Part shown: positions 38,283 to 49,400 of the stretch, piece by piece
Layout of the letters: each line of letters begins with the position of its first letter
How positions within the stretch are numbered: the first letter of the stretch is position 1
Assembly: GCF_002101585.1 (NCBI RefSeq)
Contig: NZ_LQOT01000060.1
Coordinates: 124,001 to 188,000 of the forward strand
Direction: 5' to 3'
Length of the DNA: 64,000 bases
Origin: Mycolicibacter engbaekii
GTDB lineage: Bacteria; Actinomycetota; Actinomycetes; Mycobacteriales; Mycobacteriaceae
Translations under genes and position numbers: made by a program
Notes under the pieces: model-generated
What the model saw: only the letters and a program-made list of their open reading frames with translations
What the model was told of the DNA's origin: nothing
Database searches by the model: none

Positions 38283-40493
38283 ATGACGGCCCACATCGGC
38301 CACGAAGGGCACGACCACGGCCGCCCCAGCGTGGGTGTCGAGCACTCGGGCGCGGCGGAGATCGCGGAATACACCTGCCCGATGCACCCCGAGATTCGTC
38401 GGCCGGGCCCGGGTTCCTGTCCGATCTGTGGCATGGCGCTGGAACCGGTATTTGTCACCGCCGACACCGGCCCCAGCCACGAGCTGGCCGATATGACTCG
38501 CCGATTCTGGGTGGGCCTCGCCCTGGCGCTGCCGGTCTTCGTGCTGTCGATGGGCGGTCACCTGATCGGATTGGTGCCGGGTGTCATCTCGGCGCCGGTG
38601 TCGGCCTGGATTCAGCTGGTGTTGGCCACGCCGGTCGTGTTGTGGGCGGGGTGGCCGTTCTTCGTCCGCGGCTGGGACTCGGTACGCACCGGGAACTTGA
38701 ACATGTTCACTCTCATCGCGATGGGTACCGGGGTGGCCTGGGGCTACAGTGTCGTCGCCACCGTCGCGCCCGATGTCTTCCCCGACTCGTTTCGCGAGAT
38801 GGGCGTCGTCGACGTCTATTTCGAGGCAGCAGCGGTCATCACCGTCTTGGTGTTGCTCGGCCAAGTGCTGGAACTGCGGGCGCGCGAACAGACATCGGGT
38901 GCCATCAAGGCCCTGCTCAATCTGACTCCCAAGACTGCCCGGCGTATCCGTCCCGACGGCGCCGACGAGGAGATCGCCCTCGAGAACGTACAGATCGGGG
39001 ATCGGCTACGCGTACGGCCCGGCGAGCGGGTGCCGGTCGACGGCGCCGTTGAGGAGGGCAGCTCCACCGTCGACGAGTCGGTCGTGACCGGAGAATCGAT
39101 GCCGGTCACCAAGACCGCCGGTGACACCGTCATCGGCGGCACCATCAACCAGTCCGGCGGGCTGGTCATGCGTGCGGAAAAGATCGGCCGCGACACGATG
39201 CTGGCGCGGATCGTCGCCATGGTGGCCGAGGCGCAACGCTCTCGCGCACCGATCCAGCGGATCGCCGACCGTGTCGCCGGGGTGTTCGTCCCCGCGGTGA
39301 TCGCCGTCGCGGTGATCGCGTTCATCGTCTGGGCCCTGGTGGGCCCCGACCCCAAACTGGCGCACGCCCTGATCGTCGCGGTCACCGTGTTGATCATCGC
39401 CTGCCCCTGTGCGCTGGGACTGGCCACGCCCATGTCGATCATGGTCGGAGTGGGTCGCGGGGCCAGGCTGGGTGTCTTGATCAAGAACGCCGAGGCGCTG
39501 GAACGCATGGAGAAGGTCGACACCCTGGTCGTCGACAAGACCGGCACCTTGACCCAGGGCCGTCCCGCGGTGACCGACACCCTTGCGGCATCGGGCTTCG
39601 ACCCCGACGAGATCCTGCGATGGGCCGCCGGTGTCGAGCGGGCCTCTGAGCACCCGCTGGCGCAGGCCATCGTGGCGGCGGCGACCGAACGCGGCGTCGG
39701 CGTTCCCGACGTCGACAGCTTCGAGGCGCCGGCCGGCCGGGGTGTTGTCGGAGTTGTCGATGGACGTCACGTGGTTGCCGGCAACGCGGAATTCCTGACC
39801 TCGCAGCGGATCGACGTCAGTGCGCTGGAGTCCGAGGCCGACCGGCTCCGCTCGGATGGAGCCACCGCCATCTACCTCGGCGTCGATGGACGGGCAGCCG
39901 GCATCTTCGCCATCGCCGATCCGGTCAAGCCGACCACGCCGGCAGCACTGGCCGCATTGCGCCGCGAAGGCATCGACATCGTCATGCTGACCGGTGACAA
40001 CCGCGTGACCGCGCAGGCGGTCGGGCGCCGTCTGGGCATCGACCGCATCGAAGCCGATGTGCTCCCCGATCAGAAGAGTGACGTGGTCACCAGGCTGCGT
40101 GACGAGGGCCGGGTGGTGGCGATGGCCGGTGACGGCGTCAACGATGCTCCCGCGCTGGCGGCCGCGGACGTCGGCCTGGCCATGGGCGGCGGAACCGATG
40201 TGGCGATGGAAAGTGCCGGCGTCACCCTGCTCAACGGTGACCTCACCGGCATCCTGCGTGCCCGCGAGCTCTCCAAGATGACCGTGGCCAACATCCGGCA
40301 GAACCTGTTCTTTGCCTTCGGCTACAACGCGGTGGGCATCCCGATCGCCGCCGGGATCCTGTACCCGGCATTCGGCCTGCTGCTGTCTCCGCTGATCGCC
40401 GCGGCCGCTATGTCGTTGTCCTCGATCAGCGTGATCGGCAATGCACTGCGGTTGCGCACCCAGCGGCTCACCGAGCCCGAGTCCGATACGTGA
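38283..40493 (+). CDS. copper-type P1B-ATPase with His-rich N terminus
   Basis: A 736-residue heavy-metal exporter. The His-rich start ([13 protein letters not shown]) is followed by a heavy-metal-binding module ([20 protein letters not shown]) instead of a CxxC HMA domain, as in CopB-like ATPases. The core has the metal-translocating CPC ([11 protein letters not shown]), TGES as VTGESMPV, phosphorylation [16 protein letters not shown] with the P1B His-Pro, and [13 protein letters not shown] 38283 is chosen; a TTG nine bases earlier is in frame. The substrate is probably Cu+ or Cu2+. No metallochaperone or copper-box operator was seen nearby. It interrupts the mbt genes. Confidence 0.88.
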   Translation: MTAHIGHEGHDHGRPSVGVEHSGAAEIAEYTCPMHPEIRRPGPGSCPICGMALEPVFVTADTGPSHELADMTRRFWVGLALALPVFVLSMGGHLIGLVPGVISAPVSAWIQLVLATPVVLWAGWPFFVRGWDSVRTGNLNMFTLIAMGTGVAWGYSVVATVAPDVFPDSFREMGVVDVYFEAAAVITVLVLLGQVLELRAREQTSGAIKALLNLTPKTARRIRPDGADEEIALENVQIGDRLRVRPGERVPVDGAVEEGSSTVDESVVTGESMPVTKTAGDTVIGGTINQSGGLVMRAEKIGRDTMLARIVAMVAEAQRSRAPIQRIADRVAGVFVPAVIAVAVIAFIVWALVGPDPKLAHALIVAVTVLIIACPCALGLATPMSIMVGVGRGARLGVLIKNAEALERMEKVDTLVVDKTGTLTQGRPAVTDTLAASGFDPDEILRWAAGVERASEHPLAQAIVAAATERGVGVPDVDSFEAPAGRGVVGVVDGRHVVAGNAEFLTSQRIDVSALESEADRLRSDGATAIYLGVDGRAAGIFAIADPVKPTTPAALAALRREGIDIVMLTGDNRVTAQAVGRRLGIDRIEADVLPDQKSDVVTRLRDEGRVVAMAGDGVNDAPALAAADVGLAMGGGTDVAMESAGVTLLNGDLTGILRARELSKMTVANIRQNLFFAFGYNAVGIPIAAGILYPAFGLLLSPLIAAAAMSLSSISVIGNALRLRTQRLTEPESDT

Positions 40494-40505
40494 CCCGGTG
40501 GTCTC

Positions 40506-40529
40506 AAACCGACAGACAAATGTCGGGTT
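40506..40529 (+). terminator. hairpin after P-ATPase
   Basis: AACCGACA and TGTCGGGTT flank GACAAA, about eight pairs with one bulged G, 12 bases after the stop. There is no T-run. It probably ends the ATPase transcript before the cutinase gene. Confidence 0.4.
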
Positions 40530-40573
40530 GAGGGGCTGGTGCCCGGCTGGCTCGGTGTGCCAGCATCGATGAC

Positions 40574-41263
40574 ATGAAGGCGCCCGGGGTGGTCGCGCTG
40601 TTTGCTGCTGTGGGGGCATCCGCCCTGGTGGCCGTGCCCGGTGTCCCGGTCGTGGTTCCGGCCGCGTCCGCAGCCGACTGTCCCGACATCGAGGTGACCT
40701 TTGCCCGCGGGACCGCCGAACCGCCCGGTGTCGGCGAAGTCGGCCAGAAGTTCATCGACGCGTTGGATTCGCAGGTCAAAGGGCGCACCGTCGGTGTGTA
40801 TGCGGTCAATTACCCGGCCGGCGAGGACTGGCCGCCTTCGGCGTCCGACGGCGCCCGCGACGCCAGCACGCACGTGCAGTCCATGGCGGCGACCTGCCCC
40901 GATACCAAGCTGGTGCTCGGCGGCTACTCCCAAGGCGCCATGGTCATCGACCTGGTCACCATCGCGCGGGCATCGGTGGCGGGCTTCAACGCCGCGACCC
41001 TGTCTGCCGAGGATGCCGAGCACGTAGCTGCGGTGGCAGTTTTCGGGAATCCCACCGACCGTTACCTGGGCGGACCGATCAGTGAGATCAGCCCCTGGTA
41101 CGGAGCCAAAGCCATTGATCTGTGTGTCGACGGTGATCCGATCTGCACTCCGGGAGCCCTGGCGCTGCCTTCGCACGACGAGATGTTCTCCGCGCCCCAC
41201 CTGTCCTACGCGCAGTCGCCGATGCCCGCTCAGGCCGCGGCCTTCGTCGCCGGTCTGCTCTGA
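40574..41263 (+). CDS. secreted cutinase-like serine esterase
   Basis: A 229-residue cutinase-like (Culp) protein. A signal peptide of about 32 residues ends near AASA-ADCPD. The alpha/beta-hydrolase core has VTFARGTAEPPGVG (oxyanion region), the nucleophile GYSQGAMV, the catalytic Asp in CVDGDPICTPG, and His in APHLSY. Four cysteines (ADCPD, ATCPD, LCVDG, PICTP) match the two family disulfides. It acts outside the membrane on lipid esters. It lies 80 bases after the ATPase and 196 before mbtT; a link to mycobactin is not evident. Confidence 0.88.
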   Translation: MKAPGVVALFAAVGASALVAVPGVPVVVPAASAADCPDIEVTFARGTAEPPGVGEVGQKFIDALDSQVKGRTVGVYAVNYPAGEDWPPSASDGARDASTHVQSMAATCPDTKLVLGGYSQGAMVIDLVTIARASVAGFNAATLSAEDAEHVAAVAVFGNPTDRYLGGPISEISPWYGAKAIDLCVDGDPICTPGALALPSHDEMFSAPHLSYAQSPMPAQAAAFVAGLL

Positions 41264-41398
41264 TCCGACGCCCGCCTTTCGCCGAACGTGCATTCAGCGC
41301 GATAAACCGAGGGCAGAAACCCGGTCTCAAATCACGCTCGGCGCGGGGGAGGGCCTCGATGGGGCCCACGGACGCCCCAGTTTCCGGCCCGCCCCCGG

Positions 41399-41417
41399 TA
41401 GGGGTAACCTAACGCGA
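41399..41417. promoter_or_regulatory. distal iron-box half before mbtT
   Basis: TAGGGGTAACCTAACGCGA keeps the core GGGGTAACCTAAC and matches about 12 consensus positions. It directly precedes a better box at 41423 and may form a two-dimer IdeR platform. Confidence 0.45.
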
Positions 41418-41422
41418 GGAAA

Positions 41423-41441
41423 TTAGGGCAGCCTTTACTAA
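41423..41441. promoter_or_regulatory. IdeR iron box before mbtT
   Basis: TTAGGGCAGCCTTTACTAA matches 14 of 19 positions, including both TTAGG and CTAA ends. It lies 18 bases before the mbtT ATG and heads the mbtT-C-D-E-F-G-H operon, whose genes all overlap, so this site would govern about 17.6 kb of biosynthetic genes. Confidence 0.75.
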
Positions 41442-41459
41442 TACTTGCGAGGGGATCGA

Positions 41460-42206
41460 ATGGCCGTCGACGACACCTCGGCCGTCGCGGAGTTCCCCTC
41501 CTGGATGGGCCGCTTTCCGGGGCCCGGCGCCCCCGTCCTGGTCTTCCCACACGCCGGCGGGACCGCGGTCAACTACCGCCCGCTGGCGCTGGCCCTGGCC
41601 GCCGGTGCCGACACCTACGTGATGCAGTATCCCCAGCGTGCCGACCGTTTCCGCGAGCCGGCCGTCGAGACCCTGCCGGAATTGGCGCGCAGCCTTTTCG
41701 ATGCCGCGCCCTGGCACCAGCTCGGGCCGCTGCGCCTGTTCGGCCACAGCATGGGCGCGCTGGTCGCGTTCGAGTTCGCCCGGCTCGCCGAGGAGCGGGG
41801 GATCGAGATCCCGCGGCTATGGGCCTCGGCCGCGCCCGCACCCGGCCTGGTGGCCGGGCTGCGCAAGGTGCCCACCGGCGATGCCGACCTCCGCGCCGAA
41901 CTCGCCCAGCTGGGCGGCACCGACCCGCGAATTCTGGCCGACGAGGAGTTTCTGACCCTGCTGCTGACCCCGGTGCGCTCGGATTACCTGGCGTTCAACC
42001 GTTACTCGTGTGCACCCGATGCCACCATCGGTGCCGACATCACGGTGCTGGGTGGCCGCTCCGACGACCGGATCGGCACCGACCTGCTGGAACGCTGGGC
42101 CGACCACACCACCGGCGCCTGGTCGATGTCGCTGTATGACGGCGGGCACTTCTATCACTACGAGCACATCGAGACCCTGGCGAAGCGGATCATCGCCGAT
42201 GAATGA
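41460..42206 (+). CDS. mbtT: stand-alone type II thioesterase MbtT
   Basis: A 248-residue alpha/beta-hydrolase thioesterase. The nucleophile motif is FGHSMGALVA (Ser near residue 96), FPHAGGTAVNY forms the oxyanion hole, and DGGHFYHYEH carries the catalytic His. It probably supplies the thioesterase function fused to MbtB in M. tuberculosis, or edits misloaded carrier domains. The ATG at 41460 follows GAGGGG at 41449-41454; a TTG five codons upstream is less likely. It overlaps mbtC by eight bases. Confidence 0.88.
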   Translation: MAVDDTSAVAEFPSWMGRFPGPGAPVLVFPHAGGTAVNYRPLALALAAGADTYVMQYPQRADRFREPAVETLPELARSLFDAAPWHQLGPLRLFGHSMGALVAFEFARLAEERGIEIPRLWASAAPAPGLVAGLRKVPTGDADLRAELAQLGGTDPRILADEEFLTLLLTPVRSDYLAFNRYSCAPDATIGADITVLGGRSDDRIGTDLLERWADHTTGAWSMSLYDGGHFYHYEHIETLAKRIIADE

Positions 42207-43524
42207 TCGGCGCGAGGACCCGGTCGTCATCACCGGCCTCGCCCTCGAGGCTCCCGGTGGGATCGACACCGCCGAGCAGTATTGGTCACTTCTTGCCGAC
42301 GGTCGAGAGGCGCTGAGCGCCATCCCCGAGGACCGTGACTGGGCGGTGCGCGAACTCCTCGAGGGGTCTCGCCGCGACGGTTTCAAGCCGATCTGCAACG
42401 CAGGCGGATTCCTCTCCGGTGCCGCCGAATTCGACCCAGGCTTCTTCGGTATCGCACCCCGCGAGGCGGTCGCGATGGACCCGCAGCAGCGGGTCGCACT
42501 GCGGGTGGCCTGGCGCGCACTGGAAGACGCCGGCATCAATCCCGACGAGCTCAACGGGCACGACGTCGGCGTATACCTCGGCGCGTCGGTCACCGGCTAC
42601 GGCCCGGACATGACGCAGTTCAGCGCACACAGCGGCCACCTGCTGCCCGGCACCGCACTGTCGGTGATCTCCGGCCGGATCGCCTACACCCTGGGCCTGG
42701 CCGGCCCGGCGATCACCGTCGACACCTCGTGCTCGTCGGCGCTGTCCGCGTTGCACCTGGCGGTGCAGGCGATTTCGACCGGTGACACCGACATGGCGCT
42801 CGCCGGTGGGGTGTGCGTGATGGGTTCGCCCGGATTCTTCGTCGAGTTCTCCAAGCAGCACGCGCTCTCCGACGACGGCCACTGCCGGCCCTACAGTGCC
42901 GCCGCCACCGGAACGGTGTGGGCTGAAGGCGCTGGAATCTTTGTGCTGCAACGAAAATCAGCTGCCCTGCGCGATCGCCGTCACATCTACGGCGAGATCC
43001 TGGCCAGTCGGCTCAACCAAGACGGTCACACCGCCGGCCTGCTCACCCCCAGCGAGCAGGCCCAGCAGCGGCTTTACCGGCACGCCCTGGCCGACGCCGG
43101 CGTGCATCCCGGCCAGGTCGGGATGATCGAGGGCCACGGAACCGGGACCCGGGTCGGAGATCCCGTGGAGCTGCGCTCGCTGATCAGCGTCTACGGCGCC
43201 GACACCACCGGGGGCGCCGGTCCGCGGTTGGGCTCGGTCAAATCCAACATCGGGCATAGCCAGGCCGCGGCCGGGGCACTCGGACTGACCAAGGTGCTCC
43301 TGGCCGCCGAGCATCAGGCGATCCCACCCACCCTGCATGTCCGCGAGGGCTGGCACGACGGCATCGACTGGGACGGCCACGCAATCACGCTGGCCGAGAC
43401 CATCACCCCCTGGCCGGCAAGCGACGGGCGACGGATCGGCTCGGTGTCGGCGTTCGGAATGAGCGGCACCAACGCACATCTGATCGTCGGGGTGGACGAC
43501 GTTGTTGAGGCGGCCCCATGCTGA
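42199..43524 (+). CDS. mbtC: ketosynthase MbtC
   Basis: A 441-residue free-standing beta-ketoacyl synthase of the PKS type, acting with MbtD to make the beta-hydroxy acid of mycobactin. The active-site Cys is in VDTSCSSALSALH; the two His are in EGHGTGTRVGDP and KSNIGHSQAAAG. The C terminus is GMSGTNAHLIV. All catalytic residues are present. The ATG at 42199 lies inside the end of mbtT, and the stop overlaps mbtD by seven bases. The length is within a few residues of the 444-residue M. tuberculosis protein. Confidence 0.93.
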   Translation: MNDRREDPVVITGLALEAPGGIDTAEQYWSLLADGREALSAIPEDRDWAVRELLEGSRRDGFKPICNAGGFLSGAAEFDPGFFGIAPREAVAMDPQQRVALRVAWRALEDAGINPDELNGHDVGVYLGASVTGYGPDMTQFSAHSGHLLPGTALSVISGRIAYTLGLAGPAITVDTSCSSALSALHLAVQAISTGDTDMALAGGVCVMGSPGFFVEFSKQHALSDDGHCRPYSAAATGTVWAEGAGIFVLQRKSAALRDRRHIYGEILASRLNQDGHTAGLLTPSEQAQQRLYRHALADAGVHPGQVGMIEGHGTGTRVGDPVELRSLISVYGADTTGGAGPRLGSVKSNIGHSQAAAGALGLTKVLLAAEHQAIPPTLHVREGWHDGIDWDGHAITLAETITPWPASDGRRIGSVSAFGMSGTNAHLIVGVDDVVEAAPC

Positions 43525-46457
43525 GCAGCCACCCGACTGTCCTGCCCGACGGCCGGACCCCCGTGCTGATCTCGGCGCACGCCCGCGACCTGGTGGCAGC
43601 CGAGGCCGGTGGCCTGGCGCGCTACCTGCAGTCCCGTCCCGCCTCGGTCGAGGCGGTCGCCCAGACTCTGCGATCCACCCGCCCGGTGCGCCGCTACCGT
43701 GCGGTGATCCGGGCCCGCGACACCGCCGAGCTCGCCGCGGGCCTCGACGCCGTCTACCGGGGCGCCGAACACCCGTTGGTGGCTCAGTCGCATCAACCTG
43801 AGGCCGCTCGCACCGCCTTCGTGTTCCCCGGCCAGGGCAATCAATGGCCCGGAATGGGATCCGAGCTGCTCGGCATAGCCGCGTACCGCGCCGAGGCGGA
43901 CCGCTGCGATGACGCCTTCCGGCGCGCTGGTCACCCGTCGCCGCTGGGCTACCTGCGGGGTGCTGAAGACACCAATCCCGTGGTGGTCCAGGCCGCCCAG
44001 TTCACCCACGCCGCGGCGCTGGCAGCCACCTGGCGGCATTTCGGTGTGCTGCCCGACATCACCGTCGGCCACAGCCTGGGGGAGTTGGCCGCCGCCTACA
44101 CCGCCGGCGTGGTGGACTTGGATGCCGCCGTGGCAGTGGTGGCCGCGCGGGCGCAGCTGACCGACCAGCTGGCCGCCGGCGCACCGACCCGATTCCGCAT
44201 GGCCATGATCGCGGTGAACGCCGACGCCGCCAGCGAGCTGATCGCCGCAACCCCCGGCTGGCTGGAACTGTCGGTGGTCAACGGGCCGGAATCGGTGGTC
44301 GTCTCGGGAGAACTGGCGGCAATACAACAGATTCTGGAGTCCGCCGGCCGGTGTGGAGTCTTCGCTCGCGAACTGCCGGTGCGCTACCCGGCGCACACAA
44401 GCGCCCTGGAGCCGCTGCGAGACCAGCTGACCGGGCAAATTCCCGAAGCGCAATTCCACAGCGCCCCGGTGGAATTCATCGGATCGGTGTACGGCGGCCC
44501 GATTCCGCCCGCCACCACGTTCCGAAAGTACTGGTTCGACAATCTGCGCCGCCAAGTCCGATTCGATATGGCCGCGGCTGCCGCGGTCGGGCGCGGCGTC
44601 ACGACATTCATCGAGATGTCGGCGCACCCGACCCTGCTGGTGGCACTCGGCGACTCCGTCGGTGCGGCCCAGGTGCTGGGCAGCACCGACCGTGACCAGC
44701 CGGCCGGTGAGGCACTGGCAGCCAACATCGCCGCCGCGGCCATCGCCGATCCCGGTTACCGCTGGCGCGATTTCGCCCCGCCGGACGCTCCCGCGCTGCT
44801 GCGGCACTTTCCGCACGCACCGATGCACACCAACCGGCTGTGGGCCGGCACGGAATCATCTCCGCCGCGCCCGCACATCCCGGTCGTCATGACTGAGAAA
44901 TGGCTGCCGGTCACCGAACCCGAGCAGCGGTCCGCCCCGGTGGCTGTGGTCGACTATGCCGGGCAATCGGCCGAGCTGACCGCGCAACTGCGGGCGGCGC
45001 TGGACGTCGAAGCGGTGGACCCGGCCGACGCCGAATTCCTGGTTCTGGTGGCTCCGCTCGCCGACGATACCGATATCGCCTCGGCGACAGCCGAGTTCGC
45101 CGCGCACGCGGCCGCCCAGACCGCCATTGCTCCAGGACCCGGCTGCCGGCGGGTATGGCTGCTGACCCGTGGTGCCGAGCAGCTCGACGGTGACCCACCG
45201 CCGAACCCGGGCGGCGCCGCACTGGCCGCGCTGCATCGCAGCGCCGGGTTCGACTACCCCGATCACACGTTCGCGCATCTGGATCTACCGGCGCACCCCA
45301 CCGCCGCAGATCTGCGCGCCGCCGGCGCCGCACTGTCACTGACTGAGACCGAGGTGGCGGTGCGGGCGGGGCGCCTGACAACGCGACGATTCGTCGAATC
45401 CACCACCGCGGCAACGCCGCCTACCGTCCCGCAGACCGTGGTGATCAGCGGCGGAACCGGTGCCATCGGGTTGGCCTACGCGGCGTTCTGCGCCGACCAC
45501 GGTGCGCGCGACATCGTCCTGCTCAGCCGCAGCGGGGCCGGCGATGCGACGACGCCGCAGTTGGATGCGCTGCGCGCGCGCACCGGGGCGCGCATCCGTG
45601 CGGTGTGCTGTGACATCACCGATGAGGCCGCAGTCGCAGCGGTCATCGAGCAGTATCGACCCGCGCCGGCAGGGCTGCTGGTCCACACGGCGTCGGCAGA
45701 GGCCGTGGCCACATCCAAGGTCACCGACGATGCGGTCCGGGCCGCGTTCGGGGCCAAGGTGATCGGACTGGAAAACCTGGCACGCCGGTGGCCACTGACC
45801 GCAGACGCACGCGTGCTGGTCAGCTCCTCGGTGCTGGCGCTGTGGGGCGGGTCGGGACACGGACTCTACGCGGCGGCCAACCGGATGGCTGACACGCTGG
45901 TGGGTCAGCTGCGGGCACAGGGGCGCAACGCCAACTCCATCCGCTGGGGACTGTGGCGCAGCGTGGCGGTGGTCAGCGGCGAGGAGAAGGACCGGATCGC
46001 GCGGACCGGCCTCACGCCGATGGCCCCGGAAGCCGCGATCACCGCAGGACTTCGTGCCGCCCTCGACGACCCGGCGATCCTGGCCGCCGATTTCGACCGA
46101 CTGGCGGTGTTCTTCGACAGCCAGGGCGTGCCCTCGCCGTTCGACGAATCACTGACCGCCGCAAGGTCTGATGGGCGGGCCGACCGCCCGATCGGGGAGG
46201 TGGTCGCCGACGAACTGGTGACCGTGTTGGGCCTGGAAGGCCCGGACGACATCGACATGCACCGGGCCCTGGTCGACCTCGGCCTGGATTCACTTCTCGC
46301 ACTGGACCTGCGCAAGCGCCTGGGGCGGGCCACTGGCCTGCGCGTGGCGCTCGGTCCGCTGCTGGCCGGAATGACCGGAGCCCAGCTGACGGCGACGCTG
46401 ACCGATGACGCAGCGCCGGCCGCGGCTACGGAAAGGACTGTGTTCACCCATGACTGA
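43518..46457 (+). CDS. mbtD: polyketide synthase MbtD (AT-KR-ACP)
   Basis: A 979-residue PKS partner of MbtC. The acyltransferase has VFPGQGNQWPGMG and the nucleophile GHSLGELAAAY (about residue 185). The ketoreductase NADPH motif is SGGTGAIGLAYA at about 645, followed by VSSSVLALWGGSGHGLYAAAN with catalytic Ser/Tyr positions. The ACP serine is in DLGLDSLLALDL at about 923. No dehydratase or enoylreductase is present, consistent with a beta-hydroxyacyl product. It overlaps mbtE by eight bases. Integrity of all three domains matters for judging the extra MbtE module. Confidence 0.93.
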   Translation: MLSSHPTVLPDGRTPVLISAHARDLVAAEAGGLARYLQSRPASVEAVAQTLRSTRPVRRYRAVIRARDTAELAAGLDAVYRGAEHPLVAQSHQPEAARTAFVFPGQGNQWPGMGSELLGIAAYRAEADRCDDAFRRAGHPSPLGYLRGAEDTNPVVVQAAQFTHAAALAATWRHFGVLPDITVGHSLGELAAAYTAGVVDLDAAVAVVAARAQLTDQLAAGAPTRFRMAMIAVNADAASELIAATPGWLELSVVNGPESVVVSGELAAIQQILESAGRCGVFARELPVRYPAHTSALEPLRDQLTGQIPEAQFHSAPVEFIGSVYGGPIPPATTFRKYWFDNLRRQVRFDMAAAAAVGRGVTTFIEMSAHPTLLVALGDSVGAAQVLGSTDRDQPAGEALAANIAAAAIADPGYRWRDFAPPDAPALLRHFPHAPMHTNRLWAGTESSPPRPHIPVVMTEKWLPVTEPEQRSAPVAVVDYAGQSAELTAQLRAALDVEAVDPADAEFLVLVAPLADDTDIASATAEFAAHAAAQTAIAPGPGCRRVWLLTRGAEQLDGDPPPNPGGAALAALHRSAGFDYPDHTFAHLDLPAHPTAADLRAAGAALSLTETEVAVRAGRLTTRRFVESTTAATPPTVPQTVVISGGTGAIGLAYAAFCADHGARDIVLLSRSGAGDATTPQLDALRARTGARIRAVCCDITDEAAVAAVIEQYRPAPAGLLVHTASAEAVATSKVTDDAVRAAFGAKVIGLENLARRWPLTADARVLVSSSVLALWGGSGHGLYAAANRMADTLVGQLRAQGRNANSIRWGLWRSVAVVSGEEKDRIARTGLTPMAPEAAITAGLRAALDDPAILAADFDRLAVFFDSQGVPSPFDESLTAARSDGRADRPIGEVVADELVTVLGLEGPDDIDMHRALVDLGLDSLLALDLRKRLGRATGLRVALGPLLAGMTGAQLTATLTDDAAPAAATERTVFTHD

Positions 46458-49400
46458 TGCCGTCGACCAGGCGACTGACGCAGACGAGCTGCGGCTCGAA
46501 CTGCTGCGCCGCCGCCTCGCCGAACGCGGGCTGGCCGCATCGACACCGGCGCAGCCGCAGTCCCCGCCGGACCATGAATCGCAGCCCCTGACCATGAGCG
46601 ACGGGCAGCGCCGCATGTGGTTCGTGCAGGCGCTCGACCCGGACGGCGCCCTGGCCAACATCTCGGTCTCCTACCGCCTCACCGGGCCGCTGGACGGCAC
46701 CCGGCTGCAGGCCGCGCTGGCCGCAGTGGCTGCCCGCCATCCGGTGCTGCGCACCGTCTATCCCGTCGACGAGGCGGGCGAGCCGAACCCGGTGATCGCC
46801 GAGGTCACGCCCGGCTTTGCCACACACGACCTGTCCGACCTCGCCGAGCAGGCCCGGGCGCTGCGCCTGGAAGTGCTTGCCCAGCGAGAATTCGCCACCC
46901 CGTTCCGGCTGGAATCCGATGCCCCGCTGCGGCTCACCCTGGTCCGGATCGCGCCGGACGAACACATTCTGCTGCTGGTGGCCCACCACATCGCCTGGGA
47001 CGACGACTCCTGGGCGGTCTTCTTCGCCGACCTCACCGCCGCCTATACCGACCCGGAGCAGTTCGCCACCCGTGCGCCGGTGCCGCACCCCGTCCCGGCG
47101 ACGGGCTTCGGCCACGAAGCGGAGCTGGACTACTGGAGGACCCTGCTGGCCGACCCACCGGACCCGTTGGAGCTGCCCGGCCCGCACGGCTCGGCGATAC
47201 CCAGCAGGCTGCGCGCCGGATTGTGCACCCACGCCCTGCCCGCCGAGTTGATGTCCGACATCGCCGAGCTGGCCCGCAGCAACGGCGCCACGCCCTACAT
47301 GGTGATCGCCGCGGCGTTGTCCGCCCTGATCCACCGCTACACCGCCACCGATGACTTCCTCATCGCCTCACCGGTGCTCAACCGCACCGCCGGCACCGAA
47401 GGGGCCATCGGCTACTTCGGCAACACCGTGGTGCTACGCGCGAAAGTTGACGCTGCTACCCGGTTCAGCGATCTGCTGGCGCGTACCCGCGACGCCGCAC
47501 TGGGGGCATTCGGCCACCAGGGCATCAACCTCGACCGGGTGGTGCGTGAACTCAACCCGGACCGTCGGCACGGGGGAGTGGAACGACTCACCCGACTCAG
47601 CTTCGGCTTCCGATCGACCCAGGGCGGCGGCTTCCAGCCGGACGGGATCACCTGCACCCGTGCCGATTACCGCGGCAAGGTGGCCCAGCTTCCGCTGGGA
47701 ATCATGGTGGAGGCCGACGCCGACGGTGCACTGATCGAGGCCGAATATCTGCACGACGTGCTCGACGGGCCGTTGGTCGAGCAGTTGCTGCGGCACCTGG
47801 TTCAGCTGCTGTCCGCCGCGGTGGCAAAGCCGGAGACGACCGTCGGCGAGCTGGACATGCTCGGCAATGACGACCGCGCCTGGCTGGAAGCGATATCCCG
47901 CGGACCGGACTTCATCCCGGCTCCCGAGGCGCCGGCCACCCTCGGTGCGCTGGTGGCCGCCCGGGCAGCGGCCACCCCGAACGCCATCGCCGTCGTCGAC
48001 GACCACGGCAGGTACAGCTACGCCGAGATCAACGCGCGCGCCAATCGAGTCGCGCACCACCTGATCGCCGCGGGAATCGGCACCGAGGACAAGGTCGCGG
48101 TGCTGTTCGGCCGCTGCACGGAATTGGTGGTCACCGCCCTGGGCATCGCCAAAGCGGGCGCCGCCTACGTTCCCGTCGACCCCGAATATCCGCCGGACCG
48201 TATCGAATTCATCCTCGGTGACGCCCGGCCGTCGATCGTGCTGCGTGAACCCTTGACCACCGACGAGCTGGCCGGGCGGCCCGACACCGACCCGACCGAC
48301 GCCGACCGGGTGCGCCCCCTGCGCCCGGAGAATCTGGCCTACCTCATCTACACCTCGGGTTCGACCGGGTTGCCCAAGGGCGTCGAGGTATCGCACGCCC
48401 CGATCACCGAATATCTGCTCTGGTTCGGTGCCGAATACGGTGTCGACGACACCGACGTGCTGCTGCAGGTCGCATCGCCGAGCTTCGACGTGTCGATCGG
48501 GGAACTGTTCGGAACCCTGGGAAGCGGTGCCCGGCTGGTGATTCCGCGCCCGGACGGACTGCGCGACATCGGCTACCTGACCGACCTGCTGCAGCGCGAA
48601 GGCGTCACCGCCATGCACTTCGTGCCGTCGCTGCTGGGACTGTTCCTCTCGCTGCCCGGCGTCAACCAATGGCGCACCCTGCGGCGCATCCCGATCGGTG
48701 GCGAACCGTTGCCGGGCGAACTCGCAGACAAGTTCCACGCCACTTTCGATGCCCTGCTGCACAACTTCTACGGCCCCACCGAGACCGTGGTGAACTCTTC
48801 CCGGCACAAGGTGGAAGGCCCGCAGGGCAACCGGATCGTGCCGATCGGCAGCCCGAACATCAACACCACCATGTGGCTGCTCGACGGTGCCCTGCAGCCG
48901 GTGCCGGTCGGGGTGATCGGCGAGATCTACATCGGCGGAACACATATGGCCCGCGGCTACTTCGACCGCCCCGGTCTGACCGCCGAGCGGTTCGTCGCCG
49001 ACCCGTGGACGCCCGGCCAGCGGCTGTACCGCACCGGTGATCTGGCCCGGCGCAATGCCGCCGGCGACCTGGAGTTCATCGGCCGCGCCGACGACCAGGT
49101 CAAGGTCCGTGGTTTCCGGATCGAACTCGGGGAGGTTGCCTCTGCCATCTCGGTGGACCCCAGCGTCGGCCAGTGCGTGGTGGTGGTGTCGGACCTTCCC
49201 GGGTTGGGCCGCAGCCTGGTCGCCTACCTGACCCCCGGCGCCGGCGCAGCCGAAGACACGGTGGAGGTAGCTCGGATCCGGGCCCGGGTGGCCGCGGCAT
49301 TGCCGGAGTACATGGCGCCGGCAGCGTACGTGGTGGTCGACGACATCCCGATCACCGCGCACGGCAAGATCGACCGCGCTGCGCTGCCCGATCCGCAGCC

